11,020 nucleotides of DNA from JABMPJ01 sp964345005 (lineage in GTDB: Bacteria > Verrucomicrobiota > Kiritimatiellia > UBA8416 > JABMPJ01): contig CAYFPQ010000090.1 of assembly GCA_964345005.1 (NCBI GenBank), positions 1 through 11,020 of the forward strand, given 5' to 3'. This document shows, piece after piece, positions 10,968 through 11,020 of this stretch. Made by a program: the position numbers and the translations under genes. Within the stretch, counting starts at the first letter, position 1; every line of letters starts with the position of its first letter. A model generated the notes under the pieces. The model saw only the letters and a program-made list of their open reading frames with translations, had not been told where the DNA came from and ran no database searches.

Positions 10968-11020
10968 GTCGAGTAGCCAGGGGGCGTCTCCGCCCCCCAG
11001 CTCTCACAGAACCGGACTTG
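10968..11020 (-). mobile_element. Group II intron 3' end (group IIC-attC type), runs off window
   Basis: Read on the minus strand from the window edge: CAAGTCCGGTTCTG is the 3' strand of domain V (the hairpin starting GAGCCGGA lies outside). Then a domain VI stem with GGGGGCG-GAGA-CGCCCCC, a GNRA loop, and wobble-extended outer pairs. The end is CTACTCGAC, where an A 7 nt from the end is the expected lariat branch point. The 3' splice site is at 10968/10967. Orientation opposite to the cassettes and position inside an attC match group IIC-attC introns. The reverse transcriptase, if any, lies to the right. Confidence 0.8.

Noticed and set aside
1..11020. CRISPR array, tRNA or rRNA genes
   Set aside because: No regularly spaced direct repeats and no tRNA or rRNA signature seen; the repeated palindromes are attC sites separated by genes.

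Overview
This window reads as part of a chromosomal integron cassette array, probably from a proteobacterium or an uncultured relative. The host is an inference from moderate-to-high GC, sigma70-like promoters and the protein families; no integrase or housekeeping gene is present to fix it. The cassette genes all lie on the + strand. They are separated by imperfect palindromes of about 60-85 bp that start near RYYYAAC and end in GTTRRRY-like cores, which is the layout of attC (59-base element) recombination sites. Well-formed attC sites lie at 7129-7188, 7699-7776, 8312-8386, 9035-9098, 9654-9726 and 10399-10473. Weaker, split or altered ones lie at about 32-114, 872-884 joined to 2505-2567, 6261-6309, and 10949-10967.

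Left half (1-6310): the first cassette carries two small unknown genes, a two-helix membrane protein and a 147-residue protein. Its attC appears to be split by a 1.62 kb IS110/IS1111-family element (about 885-2504) with the transposase on the minus strand and a long non-coding end downstream of it. Next comes a cassette for a 509-residue membrane-anchored zinc-ribbon/HEAT-repeat protein, followed by a frameshifted small Cys/His protein. A second IS110-family element, also minus-strand, follows; a 10-bp inverted repeat brackets it at 4423-4432 and 6184-6193. A 73-nt nested hairpin sits beside its right end.

Right half (6304-11020): a creatininase-family cassette is followed by a two-gene cassette of unknown function. 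Then come five consecutive toxin-antitoxin (TA) cassettes: BrnT/BrnA-like, PIN toxin (frameshifted)/Phd antitoxin, YefM/YoeB, HI1419-like RelE toxin/HTH antidote, and HicB/HicA. The unknown pair and the TA cassettes each carry a sigma70-type promoter just inside the cassette. In five of the six, the start codon falls at or within a few bases of the predicted transcript start (leaderless), and in three a perfect palindrome overlaps the promoter. The non-TA cassettes instead have a strong Shine-Dalgarno close to the attC core and no room for a private promoter. At the far right edge, the attC of the HicBA cassette is interrupted by the 3' end of a minus-strand group II intron (domain VI and half of domain V), which fits the group IIC introns known to invade attC sites.

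Overall, this is an array whose stability is probably reinforced by TA cassettes and whose attC sites have been invaded by at least two, and probably three, elements. The most useful leads are the unannotated two-gene cassette built like a TA module, the split attC sites, and the structured non-coding ends of the two IS elements.
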